From NCBI GenBank assembly GCA_015062585.1, contig SUUJ01000003.1, positions 1-64,000 on the forward strand: 64,000 nucleotides of DNA, written 5' to 3'. Below, one piece after another: positions 1 to 13,807 of this stretch. Each line of letters opens with the position of its first letter. Within the stretch, counting starts at the first letter, position 1. Made by a program: the position numbers and the translations under genes. The DNA is from Alphaproteobacteria bacterium. GTDB lineage: Bacteria; Pseudomonadota; Alphaproteobacteria; RF32; CAG-239. Below the pieces are notes generated by a model. The model did no database searches, was not told the origin of the DNA, and saw only the letters and a list, made by a program, of their open reading frames with translations.

Positions 1-1295
1 GTCATAAGTCCTGCAACGGGGAGAGCCATTTCAGAAACTATCTTCCCTTCTGAAACAACTACGTTTCCGCCGAACTCACGTATGCGGTTTGCGGCTATAA
101 CCATATCCTCATCATTTGTTCCGATAGCCTCAACAACATCTGCAATCCAATTTCCTATTTGTTCAAATTCTTTTTCCCCAAATCCTCTGGTTGTTCCTGC
201 CGGAGTTCCTAATCTAATTCCCGAAGTAACTTTTGGCGGCATAGGGTCAAAAGGAATTGCATTTTTATTACATGTCATATGAGCTTTATCCAATGCATCA
301 GCAACGAGGTCTCCTGTTACATTTTTGGGTCTCAAATCCACCAACAACAAGTGAGTATCCGTTCCTCCCGAAACCAAATCAAGACCTCTTTCCTTTAGTG
401 TATCACCTAAAACTTTGGCATTACTTACAACTTGCGCTGCATATTTCCTAAACTCTTCTGTTAAATCTTCTTTAAAACAAACAGCCTTAGCAGCAATAAC
501 ATGCTCCAAAGGTCCCCCTTGAGACCCCGGAAAAATAGCCGAATTTATCTTCTTTGCCAAATCTTCTCTGTTTGTCAAAATCATTCCACCACGTGGACCT
601 CTCAATGTTTTATGAGTAGTCGTAGTAACAACATCCGCCCATTGTAAAGGATTCGGATGCACTCCGCCGGCAACCAACCCCGCAAAATGAGCCATATCTA
701 CCATCAAATATGCCCCTACCTCGTCAGCAATTTTTCTAAATCTGGCAAAATCAATTTGACGAGGATATGCTGACCCTCCGGCGATAATCAATTTAGGGTT
801 ATTTTCTTTTGCTAAACGCTCCACGTCATCATAATCAATCAACCCGCTGTCCTTTTTAACTCCATATGCAACAGCGTTAAGCCATTTTCCTGAAATAGAC
901 ACTTTTGATCCATGAGTTAAATGTCCTCCGGCATCCAAACTCATCCCTAAAATTGTATCAAACGGTTGCAACAATGCCAAATAAACAGCCGTATTTGCTT
1001 GACTACCCGAATGTGGCTGAACATTAACAAACTCTGCATTAAACAATTTTTTTGCGCGTTCTATCGCCAAACTTTCAATTCCATCAACAAACTCACACCC
1101 GTGATAATATCTTCTTCCCGGATATCCTTCTGCATATTTGTTTGTTAAAATCGACCCTTGTGCTTCCAAAACAGCTTTTGAAACAATATTTTCCGAAGCA
1201 ATCAACTCCACTTGATTTTGTTGGCGATTAAACTCTTTTTCAATAAGTTCAAAAATATCTTTATCTTCTACTTGCAACTCTTCTTTAAAATCCAT
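1..1295 (-). CDS. glyA: Serine hydroxymethyltransferase (partial, runs off the left edge)
   Basis: Reverse-strand translation from ATG at 1295: [48 protein letters not shown]...[20 protein letters not shown]...; classic SHMT motifs including [14 protein letters not shown]. Confidence 0.96.
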   Translation of the reverse strand, partial: MDFKEELQVEDKDIFELIEKEFNRQQNQVELIASENIVSKAVLEAQGSILTNKYAEGYPGRRYYHGCEFVDGIESLAIERAKKLFNAEFVNVQPHSGSQANTAVYLALLQPFDTILGMSLDAGGHLTHGSKVSISGKWLNAVAYGVKKDSGLIDYDDVERLAKENNPKLIIAGGSAYPRQIDFARFRKIADEVGAYLMVDMAHFAGLVAGGVHPNPLQWADVVTTTTHKTLRGPRGGMILTNREDLAKKINSAIFPGSQGGPLEHVIAAKAVCFKEDLTEEFRKYAAQVVSNAKVLGDTLKERGLDLVSGGTDTHLLLVDLRPKNVTGDLVADALDKAHMTCNKNAIPFDPMPPKVTSGIRLGTPAGTTRGFGEKEFEQIGNWIADVVEAIGTNDEDMVIAANRIREFGGNVVVSEGKIVSEMALPVAGLM

Positions 1296-1308
1296 ATCTC
1301 AGCCTCCT

Positions 1309-1731
1309 TTATCCAAGCTCTGCAATTCGACGACAATGTCTCTCACCATTAGAAAACGGAGTCGTCAAAAAAACATCCAAATATGCAAGAACATTTTCTT
1401 TTGATTGTGTTCTGGCTCCAAAAACCGCGACATTAGCATCATTGTGTTCACGAGTTAAAGATGCAACATCCTTATTGTACAAAATAGCGGCTCTAATTCC
1501 TTTGTGACGATTTGCAGCAATAGATATACCGATTCCCGTTCCACAAATCAATACTCCAAAATCAGCTTGTCCACTGTTTATTACATCTACAAGCTTATCT
1601 GCAATCAATGGATAATCACACGATTCTTCAGAAAAAGTTCCGATATCTAGCCAATCGATATCCTGACGCTCATTCTTTAAAAATTCTTTTAATTCAAAGC
1701 CCCCATGATCAGCACCTATCACAATTTTCAT
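1309..1731 (-). CDS. rpiB: Ribose-5-phosphate isomerase B
   Basis: MKIVIGADHGGFELKEFLK...CGTGIGISIAANRHKGIRAA; RpiB/LacAB signature. Internal Met at 1731 preferred over the upstream ORF start. Confidence 0.93.
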   Translation of the reverse strand: MKIVIGADHGGFELKEFLKNERQDIDWLDIGTFSEESCDYPLIADKLVDVINSGQADFGVLICGTGIGISIAANRHKGIRAAILYNKDVASLTREHNDANVAVFGARTQSKENVLAYLDVFLTTPFSNGERHCRRIAELG

Positions 1732-1815
1732 ACACCATCCCCCATAAAAAAACTTACAACTTTCACAATCATATAACAAAGTTGTGATAAAAAAACATTT
1801 TTTTTAAAAAAGATG

Positions 1816-1847
1816 TTGACGTGTGAAAAAATTATTGTATATATAAT
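1816..1847 (+). promoter_or_regulatory. Putative sigma70-type promoter for the tRNA-Cys/tRNA-Asn unit
   Basis: TTGACG (1816-1821) and TATAAT-like box (about 1842-1847) just upstream of tRNA-Cys; spacer is long, so the exact -10 is uncertain. Confidence 0.5.
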
Positions 1848-1878
1848 CTCACCGATTGAGAGAACGGTAACCATGAAT

Positions 1879-1953
1879 GGCCGGTTGGCAGAGTGGCTCA
1901 TGCAGAGGACTGCAAATCCTTGTACATCGGTTCGATTCCGGTACCGGCCTCCA
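1879..1953 (+). tRNA. tRNA-Cys (GCA)
   Basis: GGCCGGT...ACCGGCC acceptor stem, anticodon GCA in GGACTGCAAATCC, T-loop GGTTCGATTCC, encoded CCA. Confidence 0.95.
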
Positions 1954-1968
1954 AATATACCGTATTAT

Positions 1969-2043
1969 TCCGGCTTAGCTCAGCGGTAGAGCAATCGGCT
2001 GTTAACCGATTGGTCGCCTGTTCGAATCAGGCAGCCGGAGCCA
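1969..2043 (+). tRNA. tRNA-Asn (GTT)
   Basis: TCCGGCT...AGCCGGA acceptor stem, anticodon GTT in CGGCTGTTAACCG, T-loop TGTTCGAATCA, encoded CCA. Confidence 0.95.
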
Positions 2044-2515
2044 ATAAAAAAACCACCCTTTTGGGTGGTTTTTTTCATTAGTCCTTGCTTGCCTGCGAAC
2101 AGGCGGCCAACGGGAGCCTTGTTCGGAGTGGATAGTTGGTGAAAACAAACATTGAGCTTAGCAACTTGCTTAGCGAAATGTGCAGTTTGAACCTTACGAC
2201 ACGAGGAGGACCCGCTTGCGGGAGTACCCAATCAGGCAGCCGGAGCCAATAAAAAACCACCCAACAAGGTGGTTTTTTTATTGGTCCTTGCTTGCCTGCG
2301 AACAGGCGAAGCCTGTGAAGAATCAGCTCGAGGATAAAAACAACAATTGCTCTTGTTGTTTTTACCACAAGAGGCGTCGTTTTGTTATTTTTTTGAGCCG
2401 GTGTAAATCGGCGATAAAAACATTACAAAACAAGTGACCGACGCGCACTTGGCGAACAAAGTGAGCCTAGTAAGCTAGAAGCCGGAGCCAACCCAACAGG
2501 GTGGTTTTTTTTATT
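2025..2515. repeat. tRNA-Asn 3'-end plus terminator repeat cluster (three graded copies)
   Basis: AATCAGGCAGCCGGAGCCAATAAAAAA(A)CCACCC...GGTGGTTTTTTT...GTCCTTGCTTGCCTGCGAACAGGCG occurs at 2025-2107 and again at 2230-2310; degenerate third copy GCCGGAGCCAACCCAACAGGGTGGTTTTTTTTATTGGC at about 2481-2518. Confidence 0.9.
2044..2076 (+). terminator. Rho-independent terminator after tRNA-Asn
   Basis: AAAAAAACCACCCTTTTGGGTGGTTTTTTT. Confidence 0.85.
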
Positions 2516-2605
2516 GGCTTTTTGCTGTTTTCTATTCTCTCAATCCTTTTTTTCTGACATAAATCGCCACCTCAAACATTTTAGACAAATTTTTCAAAAA
2601 AACTG

Positions 2606-2634
2606 TTGACGGCATATCGAATCTGTAGTATATT
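2606..2634 (+). promoter_or_regulatory. Putative sigma70-type promoter of an unassigned transcript
   Basis: TTGACG, 17-nt spacer, TATATT; upstream context resembles the tRNA-Cys promoter. Confidence 0.55.
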
Positions 2635-2639
2635 CCTCA

Positions 2640-2993
2640 CATAAACAGATGAATTATTGTGTCGACTAAATGTAAAAGGCTCCAACGGCACACATAATTC
2701 AGCTGAAAATGAATTAAAAAAGCACTTAAAAAAAATAGGAGCCAGCTATTCAGCACAGTGTCGCGTTCATGCCATGCTTAATAGTAGGAGAAAATCCACA
2801 CCTAATTGTCTTCGAACGCCAAGGGAAGACGAAAAAAGAGATTAAAAATTTTGGCCTCTACACACAAAACGAGCCCAAAAAATATTTTTAGTCTGAAAGC
2901 AACAGATTATATGTAAATTACGTATAATCCGGACCACCTAAACAGGTGACTTTAAAAAGAACAACCCTATAAAAAGGTTTGTTCTTTTTTTTA
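2640..2993 (+). ncRNA. Candidate unassigned stable RNA (or very short coding transcript)
   Basis: Lies between a good promoter and a terminator; hairpins GGCTCC...GGAGCC, GTCTTC...GAAGAC and GATTATA...TATAATC. A 62-codon frame 2657-2845 also crosses it. Class not recognised. Confidence 0.4.
2954..2993 (+). terminator. Rho-independent terminator
   Basis: AAAAAGAACAACCCTATAAAAAGGTTTGTTCTTTTTTTT. Confidence 0.75.
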
Positions 2994-3035
2994 TTTAAAT
3001 AATGATAAAAAAACAGGTGCCATATTACAAAATAT

Positions 3036-3325
3036 GACACCTTTTCTTGCAAATTGCCCAATTTAAACTTTTTAAGCAATCAATTTGACAGGTAGGCGTG
3101 CTATTGTCAAAGTTTGAAAATGATGTGTACAAAGAATAGTACATGAGTTTTCAAATTTTGTGATATGACACCTTTTCTTGCAAATTGCCCAATTTAAACT
3201 TTTTAAGCAATCAATTTGATAGGTAGGCGTGCTATTGTCAAAGTTTGAAAATGATGTGTACAAAGAATAGTACATGAGTTTTCAAATTTTGCGATATGAC
3301 GCCTACCTTGCAAATTGCCATCTAG
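3036..3325. repeat. 131-bp tandem repeat (2 copies plus partial third) downstream of rpoC
   Basis: ATATGACACCTTTTCTTGCAAATTGCCCAATTTAAACTTTTTAAGCAATCAATTTGAYAGGTAGGCGTGCTATTGTCAAAGTTTGAAAATGATGTGTACAAAGAATAGTACATGAGTTTTCAAATTTTG repeated; anchors at 3041, 3172 and 3303. Confidence 0.95.
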
Positions 3326-7483
<4,158 letters not shown>

Positions 7484-7497
7484 CTAACTCCTTTACC

Positions 7498-10400
7498 TTA
7501 AATTTCTTCGTTCAAAAGTTCGACATTCAAACACAAAGACTTAATTTCCTTAGTCAACACATTAAATGACTCTGGAATGCCTGATTCAAATGTATCTTCG
7601 CCTCTTACGATAGCTTCATAAACCTTGGTACGACCGTTAACATCGTCAGACTTAACGGTTAACATTTCTTGCAAGGTATAAGCAGCACCATAAGCTTGCA
7701 AAGCCCAAACTTCCATTTCACCGAAGCGTTGACCACCGAATTGAGCCTTACCACCCAAAGGTTGTTGAGTAACCAAAGAGTAAGGTCCGACTGAACGGGC
7801 GTGCATTTTTTCATCAACGATATGGTGAAGTTTAATCATATAGATAATACCGACAGTAACTTTACGGTCAAATTTTTCACCTGTACGACCATCGTACAAA
7901 TCAATTTGTCCTGATGTCGGCAATTCGGCCATAGACAACATTTGATTGATATCATCACCTGTTGCACCGTCGAATACCGGAGTAGCCATCGGAATACCGC
8001 CTTTAAGGTTAGGAATCATAAGATCCAAATCTTCCGAAGTCATATGTTCGATTTCGCGTTTATATTGCTTTTCGCCATAAACTTCTTTCAACTTAGCTCT
8101 CAATTCAGACTCTTTCTTATTGCCGGCTTTAACTTGTTCCCAAAGTTCATTAACTTGTTGGCCAAGTTTTTTAGCAGCCCAACCCAAGTGAGTTTCAAGA
8201 ATTTGTCCCACATTCATACGAGAAGGCACACCCAACGGGTTCAACACGATATCAACCGGTGTACCATCTTCCATATAAGGCATATCTTGTAATGGCAATA
8301 CGCGAGAAATTGTACCTTTGTTACCGTGACGGCCGGCAATTTTATCGCCTGATTGAATCTTACGTTTTGTAGCGATAAATACTTTAACCATCTTCAAAAC
8401 GCCCGGCAACAAATCATCACCGCGTTGTACTTTTTCAACTTTGTTATCGAAGTGTTGTTGAACTTTTTCAACTCTCATGTCAAAAGCATTCAACAATTCT
8501 TCCATATTAGCCATAACAGCTTCATCTTTAACAACGATTTTACGCCATTGAGAAGAAGGAATGCTATCCAAAGCTTTGTCGTCGATTTTAGCGTTTTTAG
8601 CCAAAGTACCTTTAGGAGCATCAACAACTGTTTGACCGTTAAGCATTGTTCTCAAACGAGCTTCCACATTGCGACGAATAATAGCGATTTCGTCATCACG
8701 ATCTTTTGCAAGTTGAGAAATTTCTTGTTGTTCAATAGACAAAGCGCGTTCGTCTTTTTCGACACCGCGTCTTGAGAACACATGAACATCAACAACAATA
8801 CCTTCAATACCAGGTTGAACACGCAAAGATGTATCACGAACATCAGATGCTTTTTCACCAAAGATAGCGCGGAGCAATTTTTCTTCCGGAGTTACCAAAG
8901 ATTCACCCTTCGGAGTAACTTTACCGACCAAAATATCACCGGCTTTAACTTCAGCACCGATATAAACGATACCGGCTTCATCCAAGTTGCGCAAAGCATC
9001 TTCACCGACATTAGGAATATCACGAGTGATTTCTTCCTGACCGAGTTTTGTATCACGAGCCATAACTTCAAATTCTTCAATATGAAGCGAAGTAAATACA
9101 TCGTCACGAGAAATTCTTTCAGAAAGCAAAATAGCATCTTCGTAGTTCAAACCGTTCCATGGCATAAATGCCACCAAAACATTTTTACCCAATGCCAATT
9201 CACCCATATCTGTACATTGACCGTCAGCCAAAATATCACCGGCCTTAACTTCGTCACCGACTTTCACCAAAGGAATTTGGTTAATGCAGGTATTTTGGTT
9301 AGAACGACGGAACTTAGCCAAACGATAAATTTCAACACCGGCATTAGCGGCATGCTCATCTTTAGAACGAACCACAATGCGGTTAGCATCAACAGCGTCA
9401 ACAATACCATCGGCCTTACAAACTACGGTAGCACCGGAGTCTTTAGCCACAACAGCTTCAACACCTGTACCAACGAGTGGAGCTTCCGAGCGAAGCAAAG
9501 GCACACCTTGGCGTTGCATGTTTGAACCCATCAATGCACGGTTGGCGTCGTCGTTTTCCAAGAACGGAATAAGAGCTGTCGCAACAGACACTAATTGTTT
9601 TGGCGAAACATCGATAAAGTTAATTTCTTCAGGTCTTGCAAACTCAAATTCGCCTGCTTTACGACAAGCTACCAATTCATTAACAAAATGACCGTCATCA
9701 GTAACTTTTGCATTAGCTTCAGCTATGATAAATTTGCCTTCTTCATTAGCCGACAAATAAACAACTTCCGAAGTAACAACGCCATCAACAACCTTACGAT
9801 ACGGACATTCGATAAAGCCGTATTTGTTAATGCGAGCATAAGTAGACAATGAGTTAATCAAACCGATGTTCGGACCTTCAGGAGTTTCAATCGGACAAAT
9901 ACGACCATAGTGTGTCGGATGTACGTCACGAACTTCAAAGCCGGCGCGGTCACGCGATAAGCCACCGGGGCCCAATGCAGACAAACGGCGTTTGTGAGTA
10001 ATTTCTGACAACGGGTTGTTCTGATCCATAAATTGAGACAATTGAGAAGAACCGAAGAACTCTCTGATAACCGAAGCAATCGGTTTAGCATTAACCAAAT
10101 CTTGCGGCTTAACATTATTCAAGTTTTCCGAAGACATTCTTTCTCTGATTGCTCTTTCCATACGAAGCAAGCCCATGCGGTATTGATTTTCCATCAATTC
10201 ACCGACTGAACGAACACGACGGTTACCTAAGTGGTCAATATCATCAACTTCGCCCTTACCGTCACGCAATTCAACCATGCGTTTTACAATACGCAAAATA
10301 TCGTCTTTACGCAAAATACCGTATGTATCCGGAGCATCATCAAATGAAATATCCATAGCTGTGTTAATTTTAACACGACCCACAGATGACAAATCATATC

Positions 10401-11673
10401 TGTCTTTATCAAAGAACAAAGCCCTGAACAAAGAATCAGCAGCTTCATATGTCGGAGGATCACCCGGACGCATAACGCGATAAATATCAAGCAAGGCTTC
10501 TTCACGGCAGTGGTTTTTATCAACAGCCAAAGTATTGCGAATGTAAGGGCCTACATTTACACCATCAATGAACAAAATTTTGATTTCATTGATCTTGTTT
10601 GAAGTAAGTTTTTCAAGCAATTCTTCAGTGATTTCATCACCTGCTTCGGCCAACACTTCGCCGGTTTTGGCAATAACAATATTATTAGCCAAGAATTTAC
10701 CCAAAACTTTGTCTTTAGCCAATCTGTAATAAGCCAAACCGTCATCAGCCAATTTTTGAGCATTACGAGATGTCAATTTCTTACCGGCTTCCAAAACAAC
10801 CTTACCTGTTTCGGCATTGACCAAATCAAAGTCAAATTTAACACCTTTCATACGAGCCGGTTCAAATTTAACTTTCCATTCTTTTTTAGCCAATTCGTAT
10901 GTATCAACATCATAGAAGTAATGCAAAATTTCTTCTTTATCCATGCCTTTAATTTCGGCAGGATCAATATGCTTACCTTCTTTTTCCAACTGAGCGATTT
11001 TTTCCATGGTTTCTTTTGAATACAAAGAATACAAAACCGAAGTTACCGGCAATTTACGGCGGCGGTCGATTCTTGCATAAACCAAATCTTTGGCATCAAA
11101 TTCAAAATCAAGCCAAGAACCGCGATAAGGAATAATTCTGGCGGCAAACAAATATTTACCGGAAGAAACTGTTTTACCTTTATCATGGTCAAAGAACACA
11201 CCGGGAGAGCGGTGCATTTGCGATACAACAACACGCTCGGTACCGTTAAAGATAAAAGTACCTTTTTCGGTCATAAGCGGAATATCACCCATATAAACAT
11301 CTTGTTCTTTAATGTCGTGGATAGACTTAGCACCGGTAGCCTCGTCAGTATCCCAAACAACAAGACGGAGAGTAGCTTTAACCGGAGCAGCAAAAGTCAT
11401 GTCGCGTTTGATACATTCGTCGACATCATATTTAGGAGTTTCGAGTTCATACTTAACAAACTCCAACTCGCCATTTCCGGAAAAATCTCTGATTGGGAAA
11501 ATAGATTTGAAAACTTCTTCCAAACCGAATTCACATTTTTCAGCGCCATTAGCCTGAATAAAGTTATTATAAGAACCGGTTTGAACTTCGATTAAACTTG
11601 GCATATCGGCAACAGCGTCGATTCGACCAAAGTTTCTTCTTACACGTCTTTTGCTCGTATAAGATTCCTTCAT
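7498..11673 (-). CDS. rpoB: DNA-directed RNA polymerase subunit beta
   Basis: 1391 aa; [64 protein letters not shown]. Confidence 0.99.
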   Translation of the reverse strand: MKESYTSKRRVRRNFGRIDAVADMPSLIEVQTGSYNNFIQANGAEKCEFGLEEVFKSIFPIRDFSGNGELEFVKYELETPKYDVDECIKRDMTFAAPVKATLRLVVWDTDEATGAKSIHDIKEQDVYMGDIPLMTEKGTFIFNGTERVVVSQMHRSPGVFFDHDKGKTVSSGKYLFAARIIPYRGSWLDFEFDAKDLVYARIDRRRKLPVTSVLYSLYSKETMEKIAQLEKEGKHIDPAEIKGMDKEEILHYFYDVDTYELAKKEWKVKFEPARMKGVKFDFDLVNAETGKVVLEAGKKLTSRNAQKLADDGLAYYRLAKDKVLGKFLANNIVIAKTGEVLAEAGDEITEELLEKLTSNKINEIKILFIDGVNVGPYIRNTLAVDKNHCREEALLDIYRVMRPGDPPTYEAADSLFRALFFDKDRYDLSSVGRVKINTAMDISFDDAPDTYGILRKDDILRIVKRMVELRDGKGEVDDIDHLGNRRVRSVGELMENQYRMGLLRMERAIRERMSSENLNNVKPQDLVNAKPIASVIREFFGSSQLSQFMDQNNPLSEITHKRRLSALGPGGLSRDRAGFEVRDVHPTHYGRICPIETPEGPNIGLINSLSTYARINKYGFIECPYRKVVDGVVTSEVVYLSANEEGKFIIAEANAKVTDDGHFVNELVACRKAGEFEFARPEEINFIDVSPKQLVSVATALIPFLENDDANRALMGSNMQRQGVPLLRSEAPLVGTGVEAVVAKDSGATVVCKADGIVDAVDANRIVVRSKDEHAANAGVEIYRLAKFRRSNQNTCINQIPLVKVGDEVKAGDILADGQCTDMGELALGKNVLVAFMPWNGLNYEDAILLSERISRDDVFTSLHIEEFEVMARDTKLGQEEITRDIPNVGEDALRNLDEAGIVYIGAEVKAGDILVGKVTPKGESLVTPEEKLLRAIFGEKASDVRDTSLRVQPGIEGIVVDVHVFSRRGVEKDERALSIEQQEISQLAKDRDDEIAIIRRNVEARLRTMLNGQTVVDAPKGTLAKNAKIDDKALDSIPSSQWRKIVVKDEAVMANMEELLNAFDMRVEKVQQHFDNKVEKVQRGDDLLPGVLKMVKVFIATKRKIQSGDKIAGRHGNKGTISRVLPLQDMPYMEDGTPVDIVLNPLGVPSRMNVGQILETHLGWAAKKLGQQVNELWEQVKAGNKKESELRAKLKEVYGEKQYKREIEHMTSEDLDLMIPNLKGGIPMATPVFDGATGDDINQMLSMAELPTSGQIDLYDGRTGEKFDRKVTVGIIYMIKLHHIVDEKMHARSVGPYSLVTQQPLGGKAQFGGQRFGEMEVWALQAYGAAYTLQEMLTVKSDDVNGRTKVYEAIVRGEDTFESGIPESFNVLTKEIKSLCLNVELLNEEI

Positions 11674-12001
11674 ATCGTTCTAATCCTTTATTAAGTTAAA
11701 TTCTGCGACAATACCATTGGACACGCCAAAACCCGACCGCAGAAGGTTTACACAAATTTTTTATTCAAATTAAAATACATAAAAACTCTGCCAAACCATA
11801 AGATTGGGATCCCCTTGGCAGATAAAGCTTCAAAATAATTGCATGCAATTGGTTGCGATTCGCAACACTTAAATTCGGGGCGATAATGACTCCGTTTTTC
11901 TAATCTTGCAAGCAAAATTTTTCAAAAAAATCATTTTTTTAAATTCCGCGCAAACGCCGACTCAGACTCAATTTGAGTCAAACAGCCGTGTTCATCAAAA
12001 A

Positions 12002-12350
12002 TATGTATTTTTCTTACCCGCTAAATTAAGTATTAGTACCCCATTGAGCATTTTTCTTACCCGCTGATTTAAGTATTAGTAACCCATTATACGAGTCTTA
12101 AAAAATTCGGATAATAAGGTTAATAATAAGATTTTAGGGAAGAAAAAGCGGAGTGTACAAAAGAAGTACATGAGCATTTTTCTTACCCGCTAATTTAAGT
12201 ATTAGTAACCCATTATACGAGTTTTAAAAAACTCGGAGAATGAGGTTAATAATAAGATTTTAGGGAAGAAAAAGCGGAGTGTACAAAAGAAGTACATGAG
12301 CATTTTTCTTACCCGCTAATTCTGTATTAGTAACCCATTATACGAGTTTT
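12002..12350. repeat. 126-bp tandem palindromic repeat (2 full units plus flanking partials) between rpoB and glyS
   Basis: GAGCATTTTTCTTACCCGCT(A/G)ATTTAAGTATTAGTAACCCATTATACGAGT...GGAGTGTACAAAAGAAGTACAT; anchors GAGCATTTTTC at 12046, 12172 and 12298. Confidence 0.95.
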
Positions 12351-13739
12351 TTATTCGTTGAAGTAGTTGCGCAGATAATCTTTCAAATCGCATGTATTAA
12401 CTCTGATTTGTTCCATAGTATCTCTATCACGAACCGTAACCGATTCCGGCTGATTTTCTATGGTTTCAAAATCAACGGTCAAGCAAAGAGGAGTACCGAT
12501 TTCATCATGGCGACGATAAGCCTTACCGATATTACCGGTATTTTCCAAAGCCACACGACCGATACCCAATTTCAATAAATTCTTTTTCAACTCATAGCAT
12601 TTTGCCATAATTTGCTCATTATTTTTCTTCAAAGGAATAATCGCAACTTTAATCGGCGCAAGATGTTTTTTCAATTTTAATACTGTGCGCATATTACCAT
12701 TACCCAAGTCCTCTTCGGTATAAGCTTCGGTCATAACTGCCAACACACCTCTGTCAACACCCATAGACGGCTCAATCACAAAAGGTACAACCCATTTATT
12801 ATTATCATCCATAATGCAGAGTTTTTGTGTTGATTCCTTATTTTCGTGACAATGCGAAGTCAAATTCATCTCGTCTTGAGCTTTGGTATGATTACCCAAG
12901 TCATAGTCGGTACGATTGGCAATTCCTTCCAATTCTTCCATTCCGTGCGGAAACTGATATTCAATATCATAGCAAGCCTTGGCATAGTGAGCCAAATCTT
13001 CTTTAGGAGTGGTATAAATATTGATATTTTCTCTTTTTAAGCCCTGCTCTTCCCACCACTTGATACGAGCCTCTTTCCATTCTTCGTGCCATTTTTCATC
13101 TTCACCTGGCATAACAAAATATTCCAATTCGGCTTGTTCAAATTCTCTCACTCTGAAAATAAAGTTACGCGGAGTAATTTCGTTTCTGAAAGACTTTCCG
13201 ATTTGTGCAATACCGAACGGCAATTTTCTTGAAGTTGAATCAACAACATTTTTAAACTGTGTAAAAATAGCCTGAGCAGTTTCCGGACGAAGATATCCGA
13301 AAGATGAGCCGTCATCAACCGGACCGATGGCTGTCTTAAACATCAGGTTAAAAGGTCTGGGTTCGGTCAAATCGGTCGAACCGCAATTTGGACATTTGCC
13401 GTCTTTAATATGATCAGCTCTAAAACGACCTTTGCATTGTTTACAGTCTGTCATCGGATCTGAAAAAGTATCTTCATGACCTGAATAATGCAAAACTTTT
13501 TGATTGGTCAAAATAGCAGCATCCAAACCCTCGACATCGTCGCGTTCATAAACCATTGCGCGCCACCAAGCAGCTTTCAAGTTGTTTTTCAATTCAACTC
13601 CGAGCGGACCGTAATCATACACACCTTGCAAACCGCCGTAAATATCGGCATTTTGAAAAATAAAACCTCTGCGTTTACAAAGTGAAACCAATTGATCCAT
13701 AGATGTTGCTACCATTTTTATAACCTCTTTTTTTTGCAT
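12351..13739 (-). CDS. glyS: Glycyl-tRNA synthetase, single-chain (alpha2) type
   Basis: 462 aa; [46 protein letters not shown]...[15 protein letters not shown]...[14 protein letters not shown]. Internal Met (MVATSMDQL) may be the true start. Confidence 0.93.
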   Translation of the reverse strand: MQKKEVIKMVATSMDQLVSLCKRRGFIFQNADIYGGLQGVYDYGPLGVELKNNLKAAWWRAMVYERDDVEGLDAAILTNQKVLHYSGHEDTFSDPMTDCKQCKGRFRADHIKDGKCPNCGSTDLTEPRPFNLMFKTAIGPVDDGSSFGYLRPETAQAIFTQFKNVVDSTSRKLPFGIAQIGKSFRNEITPRNFIFRVREFEQAELEYFVMPGEDEKWHEEWKEARIKWWEEQGLKRENINIYTTPKEDLAHYAKACYDIEYQFPHGMEELEGIANRTDYDLGNHTKAQDEMNLTSHCHENKESTQKLCIMDDNNKWVVPFVIEPSMGVDRGVLAVMTEAYTEEDLGNGNMRTVLKLKKHLAPIKVAIIPLKKNNEQIMAKCYELKKNLLKLGIGRVALENTGNIGKAYRRHDEIGTPLCLTVDFETIENQPESVTVRDRDTMEQIRVNTCDLKDYLRNYFNE

Positions 13740-13807
13740 AAATTAAAAATTAACTTATAATGTTTTATAATAGCAAACATAAAATTGCAAGCGGAGATAT
13801 AAACAAA

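Noticed and set aside
1893-2437. ORFs 1893-2081, 1980-2231, 2078-2368 and 2180-2437
   Set aside because: They read through tRNA genes and the tRNA-tail repeats; products such as GAGxxPTG-like tails are typical of translated tRNA and repeat sequence.
2640-2993. tmRNA (including the permuted two-piece alphaproteobacterial form)
   Set aside because: GACTAAATGTA and a promoter/terminator pair were suggestive, but no T-arm (GGTTCRA...), no convincing acceptor ends and no ALAA-type tag frame were found; left as unassigned.
2640-2993. RNase P RNA, 6S RNA or SRP RNA
   Set aside because: None of the diagnostic conserved blocks (GAGGAAAGTCC...ACAGAAA; GGAAGCAGCC) were seen on either strand.
3036-3325. 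Tandem repeats considered as a CRISPR array
   Set aside because: Units of 131 bp are near-identical throughout with no short repeat/variable spacer alternation and no cas genes nearby; the same applies to 12002-12350.
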